A stretch of DNA of 64,000 nt from JBCBGF01 sp038526915 (lineage in GTDB: Bacteria > Pseudomonadota > Alphaproteobacteria > Rhodobacterales > Rhodobacteraceae): assembly GCA_038526915.1 (NCBI GenBank), contig JBCBGF010000001.1, positions 496,001-560,000 on the forward strand, in the 5' to 3' direction. Below the pieces are notes generated by a model, which did not search any database, was not told where the DNA came from, and saw only the letters and a list, made by a program, of their open reading frames with translations. The first letter of the stretch is position 1. Each line of letters begins with the position of its first letter. The position numbers and the translations under genes are program-made. Below, in pieces: positions 52,413-61,068 of this stretch.

Positions 52413-52446
52413 TACCGCCGCAGCCCGCGCCGGACAGGGACCCGAC

Positions 52447-53064
52447 ATGACCGTTTCCGATGGCCTCTATTCCCGGTTCGTCTTCTGGCTGAAGGTTTTG
52501 TTGCCGATCATTGCGCTGGGCATCCTGTCGACACTCTTTGTCCTCGCCCGCGCGCCAGATGCTGATCGGGCAATCCCCTATGCAACTTCGCCCGGTGGCG
52601 TGCCGATCACGCCCAACGATTTGATCGCTGATCCCAGCTTCGTCGGCGTCTCACCCGATGGCGCGGCCCTGTCGTTTCGCGCCCGCACAGTGACACCCCG
52701 CGACGACAGTCTGTCGGCGCTGGTCGCCGATGACTTGCGCAGCCGGATCGAGACCGTGGATGGGCGAAGTGTCGAAACAACGTCCGAAGCAGGGATCATC
52801 GACCTCGACGCCCAGATGGCCGAGTTTTCCGGGGCGGTGGAACTGCGCACTTCGGAAGGGTTTCAAATGTCGGCGCGCGATATCACCGCGCGTCTGGACC
52901 GCGTCGAGATCCGCACCGACTTTCCGGTGACGGCGATCACCCCGTTGGGCTCGCTTGATGCCGGGGCCATGCAGGTTACCGCCGGTCCCGAAGGCCACTA
53001 CGTTCTGGTTTTCAACGGGGGCGTGAAACTGGTATACGCGCCGCACGAAACCAAGGATCCCTAG
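52447..53064 (+). CDS. lptC: LPS export ABC transporter periplasmic protein LptC
   Basis: Anchored by one N-terminal helix (FWLKVLLPIIALGILSTLFVLA). The beta-jellyroll periplasmic part that hands LPS from LptBFG to LptA includes ADDLRSRIETVDG and EGFQMSARDITARLDR. ATG 52447 (MTVSDGLYSRF) starts the 205-residue protein; the longer frame overlaps rnd. It overlaps lptA by one base (TAGTG). Sequence conservation in this family is low; gene order supports the call. Confidence 0.88.
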   Translation: MTVSDGLYSRFVFWLKVLLPIIALGILSTLFVLARAPDADRAIPYATSPGGVPITPNDLIADPSFVGVSPDGAALSFRARTVTPRDDSLSALVADDLRSRIETVDGRSVETTSEAGIIDLDAQMAEFSGAVELRTSEGFQMSARDITARLDRVEIRTDFPVTAITPLGSLDAGAMQVTAGPEGHYVLVFNGGVKLVYAPHETKDP

Positions 53065-53567
53065 TGCCGCGCTTCCGTCAAACCATTGCAATTCTGGCGC
53101 TTGCCGCGCTGCCTGCCGCCGCACTGGCCCAGGGAACGCAAGTGTCCATCGGGCCACTGGCGCTGGACAGCGGCTTGCCCGTCGAAGTCACCGCAGAGGC
53201 GCTGTCAGTGGATCAGGAAAACGGCAACGCGGTGTTTTCCGGCGGTGTTACCGTCGTGCAGGGCGCGATGACGCTTGAGGCTGGCGAAGTGCGGGTTGAA
53301 TATGCAACCACTGAGAACGACACCGGGTCGGGGATCAGCAAGATGCTGGTCTCGGGCGGGGTCACGCTTCTGAACGGGGGCGATGCGGCGCAGGCGCAAG
53401 AAGCCACCTATGATCTGGCCGCAGCACAGCTCATCATGCAGGGCAGCGTCGTCCTGACCCAGGGCCCGACCACGATTTCCGCCGATCGGTTCGTGATAGA
53501 TCTGGCCACTGGCGCGGGGCGGATGGAAGGCAACGTGCGCACTGTTTTCCAGACGCGGGACAACTGA
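53064..53567 (+). CDS. lptA: LPS transport periplasmic protein LptA
   Basis: GTG start overlapping the lptC stop. A signal peptide (IAILALAALPAAALA) is followed by an OstA-like domain: PVEVTAEALSVDQENGNAVF, GGVTVVQGAMTLEAGEVRVEY and TISADRFVIDLATG. It bridges inner and outer membranes as a filament of jellyrolls. 167 residues is normal. It overlaps lptB by two bases (TGATG). Confidence 0.9.
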   Translation: MPRFRQTIAILALAALPAAALAQGTQVSIGPLALDSGLPVEVTAEALSVDQENGNAVFSGGVTVVQGAMTLEAGEVRVEYATTENDTGSGISKMLVSGGVTLLNGGDAAQAQEATYDLAAAQLIMQGSVVLTQGPTTISADRFVIDLATGAGRMEGNVRTVFQTRDN

Positions 53568-54325
53568 TGAACGCCCCCGATCTCCGCGTCGCGCAAAGCA
53601 CGACGGGCCTGCAAGTGGTCTCGCTGCGCAAAAGCTACCGCAAGCGGCTCGTGATCCGCGATGTCAGCATGACCTTGTCACGGGGCGAGGTCGTGGCGCT
53701 GCTGGGCCCCAACGGATCGGGCAAGACCACCTGCTTTTATTCGATCGCCGGATTGGTGACGCCGGAAGGCGGGCAGGTGATGGTCGATGGCCGCGACGTG
53801 ACCACCTTGCCCATGTACCGCCGCGCGCGGTTGGGGATCGGATATCTGCCGCAGGAGGTCTCGATCTTTCGCGGGCTGTCTGTCGAAGACAATATCATGG
53901 CGATCCTTGAGATCAGCGAATCCGATCGCACCAAGCGGCATGAGCGTCTGGATGAGCTATTGTCGGATTTCTCGATCACCCACCTGCGCCGGGCCCCCGC
54001 GCTGGCGCTCTCGGGCGGTGAACGGCGACGGACTGAGATTGCCCGATGTCTGGCTGCCAATCCGAAATACCTGCTGCTGGACGAACCCTTCGCAGGGGTC
54101 GACCCCATTGCCGTGGGTGAGATTCGGACGCTCGTTTCCCACCTCAAGGATCGTGGAATCGGGGTGTTGATCACCGATCACAACGTACGCGAAACGCTCG
54201 AAATCGTGGATCGCGCCTACATCCTGCATGACGGTCAGGTACTCATGAGCGGGACGACGGATGAGGTCGTGCGCGATGAAAATGTGCGCCGCGTTTATCT
54301 CGGCCAGCATTTTCGCATCGGATGA
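53567..54325 (+). CDS. lptB: LPS export ABC transporter ATP-binding protein LptB
   Basis: The ATPase powering LPS extraction. Walker A GPNGSGKTTCFYSI, Q-loop GIGYLPQEVSIFRGLSVEDN, signature LSGGERRRTEIARCLA and Walker B YLLLDEPFAGVDPIAV, with the switch ITDHNVRETL. 252 residues. Last of lptCAB. In many proteobacteria rpoN follows lptB; here the next gene is hpf, 279 bases on. Confidence 0.94.
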   Translation: MNAPDLRVAQSTTGLQVVSLRKSYRKRLVIRDVSMTLSRGEVVALLGPNGSGKTTCFYSIAGLVTPEGGQVMVDGRDVTTLPMYRRARLGIGYLPQEVSIFRGLSVEDNIMAILEISESDRTKRHERLDELLSDFSITHLRRAPALALSGGERRRTEIARCLAANPKYLLLDEPFAGVDPIAVGEIRTLVSHLKDRGIGVLITDHNVRETLEIVDRAYILHDGQVLMSGTTDEVVRDENVRRVYLGQHFRIG

Positions 54326-54604
54326 TTGTGCCTCGCGCCGCGGCGGACGCTACATTTTGACGGCACCGAAAAACTCGCACCTCTCGAATGCGCTTGCCGT
54401 TGACAAGGCGGGGATAACGGGCCCCAATTAACCACATGAATGCATTGCGCATCATCCTTCGTGGGGCGCCGCAGACACTCGGGGCAATACGAATACGGCA
54501 CGGTGAAGATCCGGGCACGAACGACTTAAACCACCTAACGCAAAGACCGACGCCATCGCAGTTGCGTGCGCAGAACACGCGACCCGGCGTTTGAGGGAGG
54601 AAGA

Positions 54605-55174
54605 ATGCGCTATCAGATCAGCGGCAAGCAAATCGACATCGGCATGGCCCTGCAAACCCATGTCCAGAACGAGCTGAACGGCGTCGTACAAAAGTACGCC
54701 GAGCGCCCGACCGATGCCATGGTGGTCTTTTCAAAGGACGCCCATGAGTTTGTTTGCGAAGCTACGGTCCACCTGTCCACCGGCCTCACGGCGCAGGCCA
54801 AGGCCCATGAGACCGAGATTTATGCGGCCTTCGACAAATGCGCCGACAAGATGGAAAAGCAGCTACGCCGCTACAAGCGCCGGCTCAAGGACCATCACCG
54901 CGAACGTGCGCAACCCGTTGAACTTCTTGGGGCATCCTCCTATATCCTCGCCTCAGACGAGGGGGCAGACGAGTCGGAACCCGATTCCCTGCAGCCGATG
55001 ATCATCGCCGAGATGGAGACAAAGATCCCCTCGCTAACCGTTGGTGAAGCCGTGATGCAAATGGAACTCGCCGGGGCACCTGTTTTGGTGTTTCGCAAGG
55101 AAGGCAACGACAGCGGTGTTAACATTGTCTATCGACGCGACGATGGGAACATCGGCTGGATTGATCCAACCTAA
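54605..55174 (+). CDS. hpf: Long-form ribosome hibernation promoting factor
   Basis: Dimerises 70S ribosomes into 100S particles in slow growth. The start ATG 54605 has GGGAGGAAG upstream. The N-terminal HPF/RaiA domain reads MRYQISGKQIDIGMALQTHV and ends KQLRRYKRRLKDHH. The C-terminal dimerisation domain has PSLTVGEAVMQMELAGAPVLV and NIVYRRDDGNIGWIDP, which makes this the long form (189 aa). It lies 47 bases before ptsN, as in other proteobacteria. Confidence 0.93.
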   Translation: MRYQISGKQIDIGMALQTHVQNELNGVVQKYAERPTDAMVVFSKDAHEFVCEATVHLSTGLTAQAKAHETEIYAAFDKCADKMEKQLRRYKRRLKDHHRERAQPVELLGASSYILASDEGADESEPDSLQPMIIAEMETKIPSLTVGEAVMQMELAGAPVLVFRKEGNDSGVNIVYRRDDGNIGWIDPT

Positions 55175-55221
55175 CACGACACGACGACCAACCCCTGCAA
55201 CCGAAGAGAGTGTGATACGTC

Positions 55222-55686
55222 ATGGAACTTTCCTCGATCCTGTCGCAAGACGCCGTCCGGATTATGCCGTCGGTGACCAGCAAGAAGCGCCTGTTCCAGG
55301 AGCTGAGCGAAATGCTGGAGACCGTTCATGGCGTTCCCGCCGGTCAGGCGCTTGACGCACTGCAGGAACGGGAAAGCCTGGGGCCCACGGGCGTGGGTCA
55401 CGGCATCGCGCTGCCCCATGCGCGGATCGCCGGGATCCCCGGTGTCGTTGGCCTCTTCGCACGCCTCGACAAACCGCTGGACTTTTCGTCCGTGGATCGG
55501 TTGCCGGTGGATCTGGTCTTTGCCCTGTTTGCGCCTGAGGATGCAGGGGTCGAACATCTAAAGGCATTGGCGCTGGTCTCACGCACGATGCGGGATGCGA
55601 CGCTGTGCAAAAAGCTGCGGGCCAACAATGATGCTGGCACGCTTTACGCGATGCTCACAGACGTACAGTCAAGCCGCGCAGCCTGA
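55222..55686 (+). CDS. ptsN: Nitrogen-PTS EIIA component PtsN
   Basis: A 154-residue EIIA domain of the regulatory nitrogen phosphotransferase system, which affects potassium, nitrogen and carbon control. VGHGIALPHARI contains the phosphorylated His66; TSKKRLFQELSEML and VDLVFALFAPEDAGVEHLKAL are typical. The 3' end overlaps the convergent sulfotransferase gene by 18 bases. Confidence 0.92.
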   Translation: MELSSILSQDAVRIMPSVTSKKRLFQELSEMLETVHGVPAGQALDALQERESLGPTGVGHGIALPHARIAGIPGVVGLFARLDKPLDFSSVDRLPVDLVFALFAPEDAGVEHLKALALVSRTMRDATLCKKLRANNDAGTLYAMLTDVQSSRAA

Positions 55687-57117
55687 CGCCTGGGCCTGCC
55701 AGGTCCCAAACCCGAACATCATATAGTCTTTCTGATAGGCCGCCCGGCACGCGGCTTCCAACGTATCGTCGTAGATCGCCGACAGCGCATGCGGGCGTGC
55801 CACGGGTGCGCTGGCGGGGCCTGCCGCTAGCAACCCGAACTTGCGGGCGATGTGGGGCAGCTCCGTCTCAAGGTCATCCTCGCGCAGGACCGCATCGGGC
55901 AGCGCGAAGTCTGCCATCCCCTGGATCAGCCGCGATTGCGAGGCCCACGCCCCATCGACCCGGATCGATGTCTGCCCATTCAGGTTGCCTTTGAGAAAGC
56001 TCAGAAACCCCAGAAAGGCCGCCTGATGTGCCGCCGGGTGATAGGATGGGTCAGACGGATCGTCGGGCAGCGGGATGCCGTAAGTATCCCGCAACGCCGC
56101 CCGGATCCCCAGAAAGGCGGGCGGCTCCGTCGGCAAGATGAACTTGCAAAACGCCGCATGCGCCCGTGCCAGCGGATGCGACACCACCGTAAAGGTCATG
56201 TGCCGGCCCTGCTGGCGCTTCCACTGTCGCAGTTGCTTTTGCGTGCGCCCAACCACCAGATCATCCTCCGATCCGCCGCCAACCATGGCCATCCATGGCC
56301 GCACCCGATCCTCGGCGCTGCATTTGACGGGCATATAGAGAAGCGGGGCGGTGGGGCTGAGGACGAAGGCCGGCACATTGGGGCCGCGGGTCGGTTCGAA
56401 CTCGGGCAGCGCATCGAGATCAAAGGGATCGCGAGATGACAGCACCGATTGCATTTCGGCAAAGTTCGACACCTTCTCGGACATCGGTCGCGGGTTTTGA
56501 ACTTTGCCTTTTGTGGCAGGTCTTTCATCCCGGTCGCCCCCGCCGAGATACCGGGCAAGGCCGTCGAGGACATCCTCATCCCCAAGCTCGGTATAATCTA
56601 TGGTAAAGCCGGTCTGACCCGTCGATTGCAGCCTGTGCCGGATATGCGCCAGAAACGACCGGCGCGCATGGGCATAGTCTTCGAACTCACGCGCATCGAA
56701 CCGCGCCTTACCCGACTTGGCGGACTTCATGTCGCCCAGCCACCATTGCCCCGTCGACCGCGCGATCTTGAGCGAGACATAGCTTTGCACCGGGTTGCGC
56801 GTCAGCACGATCTTGGCGCAGCGCCGGTTCTGTAGGCAATGGTCCAGCACGCGGGGGTCATGGTCGCTGAACAGACGAAACCCCGCGATCCCGTCGGTCG
56901 CCGCACGCAATGCGCCGATCATAGCCAAAGGATCTTCATCACGCGCCGCGACCGACCGGCCGAATAGGGTGCGATTGTCCGCGTTGCCGATGAACCGGGG
57001 ATTGAACACCTCACCATGACAGGCGATGCCTTCATAGCTGTTCAGCTTTTCTTCCAGCGCGTTCGACCCGGTGCGCATATCTGCCAGAACCACGAAGAAA
57101 TCGAAGGGTGCGGCCAA
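55669..57117 (-). CDS. Two-domain sulfotransferase
   Basis: The N-terminal half has PAPS-binding signatures: VVLADMRTGSNALEEKLNSY (5'-phosphosulfate loop region) and IVLTRNPVQSYVSLKIA (3'-phosphate loop), as in Stf0/NodH-type enzymes. The C-terminal half resembles a second domain of the carbohydrate sulfotransferase type: LLYMPVKCSAEDRVRPWMA, then TFTVVSHPLARAHAAFCKFI. Its phosphosulfate loop looks altered, so it may bind acceptor only. 482 residues. Heads towards ptsN at the end of a glycosyltransferase run, suggesting glycan sulfation in the cytoplasm before export. Confidence 0.72.
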   Translation of the reverse strand: MAAPFDFFVVLADMRTGSNALEEKLNSYEGIACHGEVFNPRFIGNADNRTLFGRSVAARDEDPLAMIGALRAATDGIAGFRLFSDHDPRVLDHCLQNRRCAKIVLTRNPVQSYVSLKIARSTGQWWLGDMKSAKSGKARFDAREFEDYAHARRSFLAHIRHRLQSTGQTGFTIDYTELGDEDVLDGLARYLGGGDRDERPATKGKVQNPRPMSEKVSNFAEMQSVLSSRDPFDLDALPEFEPTRGPNVPAFVLSPTAPLLYMPVKCSAEDRVRPWMAMVGGGSEDDLVVGRTQKQLRQWKRQQGRHMTFTVVSHPLARAHAAFCKFILPTEPPAFLGIRAALRDTYGIPLPDDPSDPSYHPAAHQAAFLGFLSFLKGNLNGQTSIRVDGAWASQSRLIQGMADFALPDAVLREDDLETELPHIARKFGLLAAGPASAPVARPHALSAIYDDTLEAACRAAYQKDYMMFGFGTWQAQASGCAA

Positions 57118-57120
57118 GGT

Positions 57121-58818
57121 CTATTCCCCCGCAATGGCCCGGTGGGGTGGGCGTTTTGGGATGTCATCATATTCGGTAATCGGGAACTCACCGATGAGGT
57201 GCGGGTGCATCCCTTCGTTCTTGAGGTTCTGCAGAAACGCCCCAAATCCGCGCAACCGCACCAGACGCGGCACTTCCGTCAGCCGCCGTTCCCCGCGATG
57301 GCCGATCTCATCAAGAAGGATCTGTAGCGGCTCCACCGGGCTTTCCAGGAACTCCGACAGCGACCAGATGCGTACCCGCGCCCGGACCTGCGGTTCGCGC
57401 AGAATTTGCAGATAGGCGGTTTCGACCTTTTGTAGTTGCGCTGCCCGTTCCCGCGTCGCGGCGAAATCGCGCGATGATTGGAACAGCGGCACGGCCCATG
57501 CGCCGCTGATCACAGAAATCTGCGCGTTGGGATCGGCGGCGATGAACTTGGCAATCTTCTGATTGTCGCCGGGCCCAAACCGGAAGCATTGGCGTTCCCC
57601 GCGTGTGTTCCAAAGCAAGTTGGTGAGGAACGCTTTGGGGTTGTAGTCACGCAAAACGGCACTGTCGGACAGGGAACCTGCGAACATGTTGGCCCCGTCT
57701 GCAAAATGCGCCCGGTCCGGCGCGTAGAGATGCCCGTGGGCCCGGCAGTCGCCATTATGCGTCAGCCAATCGTCGAACCCATCGAACAGGTCGCCAAAGC
57801 CCGACAGAACCGAATAGGGGGCAGCGGTTTTGCCGTTCTCCCAATCCCATTGCGGGAACCGGCTGTGCATATAAAGCCCCGGCCGCCCCCGCGTGCGCCG
57901 GTCCACCGCCTGGGCAAACACCCGGTCGATCTGGGCCGAGTTCGGGGCCGCGCGATCGCTCAGATGCAAGTCATGGTCGAGGAAGCTGGAATAGAGCCGA
58001 TCCGCCTTGGGCCAGACCTTGCGCGCCACAAAGCAATCCGACCGCCGCAGAAGTTGCAGGTGATCGTCATAGAAGATGTGCGGCTTGCCCTGGAAATCGA
58101 ACTTCGACAGTGTGAGGGACCGACTCTCGATCCGGCGCGAATGCAAGCGTACGACCGTTTGGTAGTAGCTTTCATCCGGGATCCACACGCGCGAGAAGTA
58201 TCGCTCGAACTCCGGCCGGCGCGGATCGGTCAAGATCTTGGTCAGTGTCCGCCGCGTCAGGCACCACCATTGCGAGCCCAGGTGCGGCACGATGCCTTTG
58301 GGGATGCGGCGGCGGCGACCCATCGCCTTTTGCAGGCTGACGTAGCGGTCGAACAGGAACCGCTGCCGCTTCCAAGAAAACGGGAAGCTGTACCAGAACC
58401 GTTCATGGTCGAGGCCACCGGTCGTCCAGGGCACATCGCGGGTCGTGACGCTTTCGATGAAGTCGGTGTTGAGGTTTTCCAGAAGGTAGGCCCGAAGCTC
58501 CGACACCGGCCGCAACGGCAGACAGGCGCCTGAGGCGAGGAACACATGGTTCACCTCTGGAAACCGATCGAGCATAAGTTGCGACGCCTGTTTGGAGGCA
58601 TCGACCAAAGACCAGGTGCCCCAATCGCACTTCCGCCGGTCTGCAAAGACCACGTTGTCGAAGTCGCTCAGCCGCGTGGCAAACTGACGAAACACCGGCT
58701 TGGGCACAGCCTTGTCCACATGAATCACGACCGGACATCCAGACCTCGCCCAATGCCGCGCCACCTGCGCCGCCCGGTCGAGCGGTTCGTGCACCAGCAT
58801 GACGAACCCCACCGTCAT
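57121..58818 (-). CDS. GT14-like glycosyltransferase with DUF5928 C-terminal domain
   Basis: From ATG 58818 (MTVGFVMLVHEPLDRAAQVA), residues 1 to about 290 match Core-2/I-branching (beta-1,6-N-acetylglucosaminyl) transferases: VVIHVDKAVPKP, HVFLASGACLPLRP and RVWIPDESYYQTVV. About 270 further residues (GDLFDGFDDWLTHNGDCRAH, FAGSLSDSAVLRDYNPKAFL, ISVISGAWAVPLFQ) form the DUF5928-type extension seen in Rhodobacterales, function unknown. The start overlaps the next gene's stop by ATGA. Confidence 0.75.
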   Translation of the reverse strand: MTVGFVMLVHEPLDRAAQVARHWARSGCPVVIHVDKAVPKPVFRQFATRLSDFDNVVFADRRKCDWGTWSLVDASKQASQLMLDRFPEVNHVFLASGACLPLRPVSELRAYLLENLNTDFIESVTTRDVPWTTGGLDHERFWYSFPFSWKRQRFLFDRYVSLQKAMGRRRRIPKGIVPHLGSQWWCLTRRTLTKILTDPRRPEFERYFSRVWIPDESYYQTVVRLHSRRIESRSLTLSKFDFQGKPHIFYDDHLQLLRRSDCFVARKVWPKADRLYSSFLDHDLHLSDRAAPNSAQIDRVFAQAVDRRTRGRPGLYMHSRFPQWDWENGKTAAPYSVLSGFGDLFDGFDDWLTHNGDCRAHGHLYAPDRAHFADGANMFAGSLSDSAVLRDYNPKAFLTNLLWNTRGERQCFRFGPGDNQKIAKFIAADPNAQISVISGAWAVPLFQSSRDFAATRERAAQLQKVETAYLQILREPQVRARVRIWSLSEFLESPVEPLQILLDEIGHRGERRLTEVPRLVRLRGFGAFLQNLKNEGMHPHLIGEFPITEYDDIPKRPPHRAIAGE

Positions 58819-59816
58819 GCCCAGTTCCCCTTGGACATGAGGCCCAGCAATTCCATCTGCCGCCAGTTGATGTATTTCTCCGACCACTTGCACCACAGCT
58901 CGGGCATGTCACCGTGATCCTGATAAGCGCGGTATTCGCGGCTGGCGGCGTAGTGCTGGCGGCGGTGAAGCTCTTCTTCCGACTTGGCGGCAAACGTATC
59001 AAGGAACTTCGCGTGCAGCAGACAGCCCGAGGCCTTTTCCCCGCCCCACTCGTCATAGACCCGGTTCAGCCCGCGCGGCAGCATCGTGTGGGTCGAACTG
59101 GTATAGGCAAACCGCCGTTCCCATTTCACCAGCGGGATCTTGTTCAGTGCAGGCGCCAGCGCGGGACGGTCGGCGAAGAACACCCGCGCACGGGGGCCAC
59201 CCTGGATCCACAGGTTCTGGAACCGTGGGTTGGGCTCCATCGTGTAGTTGCCGCTGTCAAACCACGCCGCGATCTCGAACGGGTCCTGCCCCTCGCGATA
59301 GGGCTGCGCGCTCACCGGCCCGCGGGGGTACATGTCGATCAGCATCGCCCCGAAGGACCGGATGGATGAGGCCGACAGCCAATCGGTCAGCGCGGGCAGG
59401 GTGCGCGTATCGCAATAGGGATAGATCAGAAACTCGTCTATATCGACGGTCAGAGCCCAGTGGCCATGGGCATAGCGGTCGAGCAGGCCATTGACCCAGT
59501 CCATCCCGAAGCGTGAGCGTTTATAGCTCGCGTCCGTCCGCCACAGCGACACGTCGGGCTGATCGGCCAGATACTCGGTCGACCCGTCATCCGATCCATT
59601 GTCGACAAATAGAAAGTGCCCGACACCCAGCCGCCGGTAATAGCGTAGGAAATAAGGTAGCCGGATCTTTTCATTCCTGAGCGTCGAAATCAGGATCACG
59701 TCGTCGGGTTTGATCTCGCGCGTGCGGTTCGCGACCCGTGTCAACTCGCGCTGCTTTAGTGCCGCGCGTAGCCGCAGCTTCTTGCGAAGAAGGCGCAGCG
59801 CATAGCCCTTCAGCAT
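58815..59816 (-). CDS. GT2/GT92-type glycosyltransferase
   Basis: 333 residues. VILISTLRNEKIRLPYFLRYYRRLGVGHF (N-terminal part ISTLRNEKIRLPYFLRYY) opens a GT-A fold, FLFVDNGSDDGSTEYLA binds the nucleotide, and LTVDIDEFLIYPY carries the DxD metal site. WYxxx-like FQNLWIQGGPRARVFF and the conserved His in HTMLPRGL follow. Sugar and acceptor unknown. It is upstream of and overlaps the DUF5928 gene, so the two act together. Confidence 0.8.
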   Translation of the reverse strand: MLKGYALRLLRKKLRLRAALKQRELTRVANRTREIKPDDVILISTLRNEKIRLPYFLRYYRRLGVGHFLFVDNGSDDGSTEYLADQPDVSLWRTDASYKRSRFGMDWVNGLLDRYAHGHWALTVDIDEFLIYPYCDTRTLPALTDWLSASSIRSFGAMLIDMYPRGPVSAQPYREGQDPFEIAAWFDSGNYTMEPNPRFQNLWIQGGPRARVFFADRPALAPALNKIPLVKWERRFAYTSSTHTMLPRGLNRVYDEWGGEKASGCLLHAKFLDTFAAKSEEELHRRQHYAASREYRAYQDHGDMPELWCKWSEKYINWRQMELLGLMSKGNWA

Positions 59817-59844
59817 GACACCGCCCTTACCCCGCAGATGCGGG

Positions 59845-60948
59845 TCAGATGGCCGTCAACACTGTCGCAAGGTGCGAATCCCATGTTGGATGGTGCGGGC
59901 GCTGGGCGCCGTCCTGTTTTTGAGTCTGCTCGTTATCCCCACCGTTCAACAGATCGTCGACGGCATTTCCCCAGTGATACATCTCGGTTGAGGACACGTA
60001 AACGGGGATATCGCCGACCAGTTCGCGGAAGACCGGCAAATCGTGGCAGATGATCGGAATTCCGCGCAAGGCGGCCTCGATCACCGGAAAGCCAAAGCCT
60101 TCGGCGGTGCTGGGGTGGAGAAGGGCGGTTGCCCCCTCAAGCAGGCCCGCCATCTCGGCGTCGGTCAGACCCGGCATTTCGATCACCGGACCGGAAGACA
60201 GCCGGTCGAGCCGCTGCATCAGAGCCGCGTCCCCCCACCCGCGTGATCCGGCCAGGACAAGGGGCGGGGCTTTTGGCCCCATGCGCCGGGTGAGGTCTTC
60301 CCAGACATCGAGCAGGAGGCCCTGGTTCTTGCGCGGGTCGATGGTGCCGACGCACAAGAAATACGGGGGCTGAGGTGCTGGTGTGGCGGTCGCAGGAGTT
60401 GCAAGCGTCACGCCAAGATGCGCCGTCACAAACTGCGCCTTTCTCGGAGAGAGCTGGGTTGCAATGGCCGCCTGTGTCGCCGCAGCGGTCGTTATGATTA
60501 CATCGGCAAAGCGCTCAACAACGCCCATGCGCTTGGCGAAGCGGTCCACCGTTCCGGGGCGCTGGGTCTGAGGATGGTCAAGCGGGATGGTGTCGTGAAC
60601 AAGGACCCCGATGGGAAGGCCGGCATCGGCCAGTTGGGCAAAGGTCCGTTGCGACAGGTTGCTGTGCCCGACATTCAGGTATGCGGTTCCAAGGGGCAGA
60701 TGTCTGCGCGCAAGTGCGGCCAAGCCAGTGCGCAGACACCGCCCAACGGCACATCTCCGTAGATCCGCCTCGGCCCGCGCGCGGGGCCGCGGCACACGGC
60801 GCGACAGGCGGCCCAGCGTATCCACCGGCCCCCATTCGGTAAGTCCGGCCAGGCGTGGTCGCAGGTCAGACAGCGCGGCGCCGGGAACGAGGAGGTATCC
60901 CAGCGCGGTCCGGCACAACCCAAAGACCGGTACATCTAAGGCGAGCAA
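59845..60948 (-). CDS. GT1/GT4-type glycosyltransferase with uncertain start
   Basis: The C-terminal GT-B domain is clear: PYFLCVGTIDPRKNQGLLLD, APPLVLAGSRGWGD, EMPGLTDAEMAGLLEGATAL and HPSTAEGFGFPVIEAALRG. The annotated TTG start is the first usual start codon. But the same frame is open upstream to the galU stop at 61071 and reads CLDITRLVSRAGRG and SGIDRVELAYLDGLLA, which belongs to the N-terminal domain of these enzymes. No ATG, GTG or TTG exists in that stretch; only CTG at 61065 or 61059 could start it. Confidence 0.72.
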   Translation of the reverse strand: MLALDVPVFGLCRTALGYLLVPGAALSDLRPRLAGLTEWGPVDTLGRLSRRVPRPRARAEADLRRCAVGRCLRTGLAALARRHLPLGTAYLNVGHSNLSQRTFAQLADAGLPIGVLVHDTIPLDHPQTQRPGTVDRFAKRMGVVERFADVIITTAAATQAAIATQLSPRKAQFVTAHLGVTLATPATATPAPQPPYFLCVGTIDPRKNQGLLLDVWEDLTRRMGPKAPPLVLAGSRGWGDAALMQRLDRLSSGPVIEMPGLTDAEMAGLLEGATALLHPSTAEGFGFPVIEAALRGIPIICHDLPVFRELVGDIPVYVSSTEMYHWGNAVDDLLNGGDNEQTQKQDGAQRPHHPTWDSHLATVLTAI

Positions 60949-61068
60949 GCCATCGAGATAGGCCAGCTCGACCCGATCAATTCCAGAGAATGGACCGCGT
61001 CCGGCGCGACTGACCAGACGGGTGATGTCCAGACAGTATGCGGGCGAACGCGGCGTCAGTGGCAGCCC

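Noticed and set aside
54436..54594. 53-codon plus-strand frame between lptB and hpf
   Set aside because: There is no ribosome binding site, the composition is unlike protein, and it overlaps the likely hpf leader.
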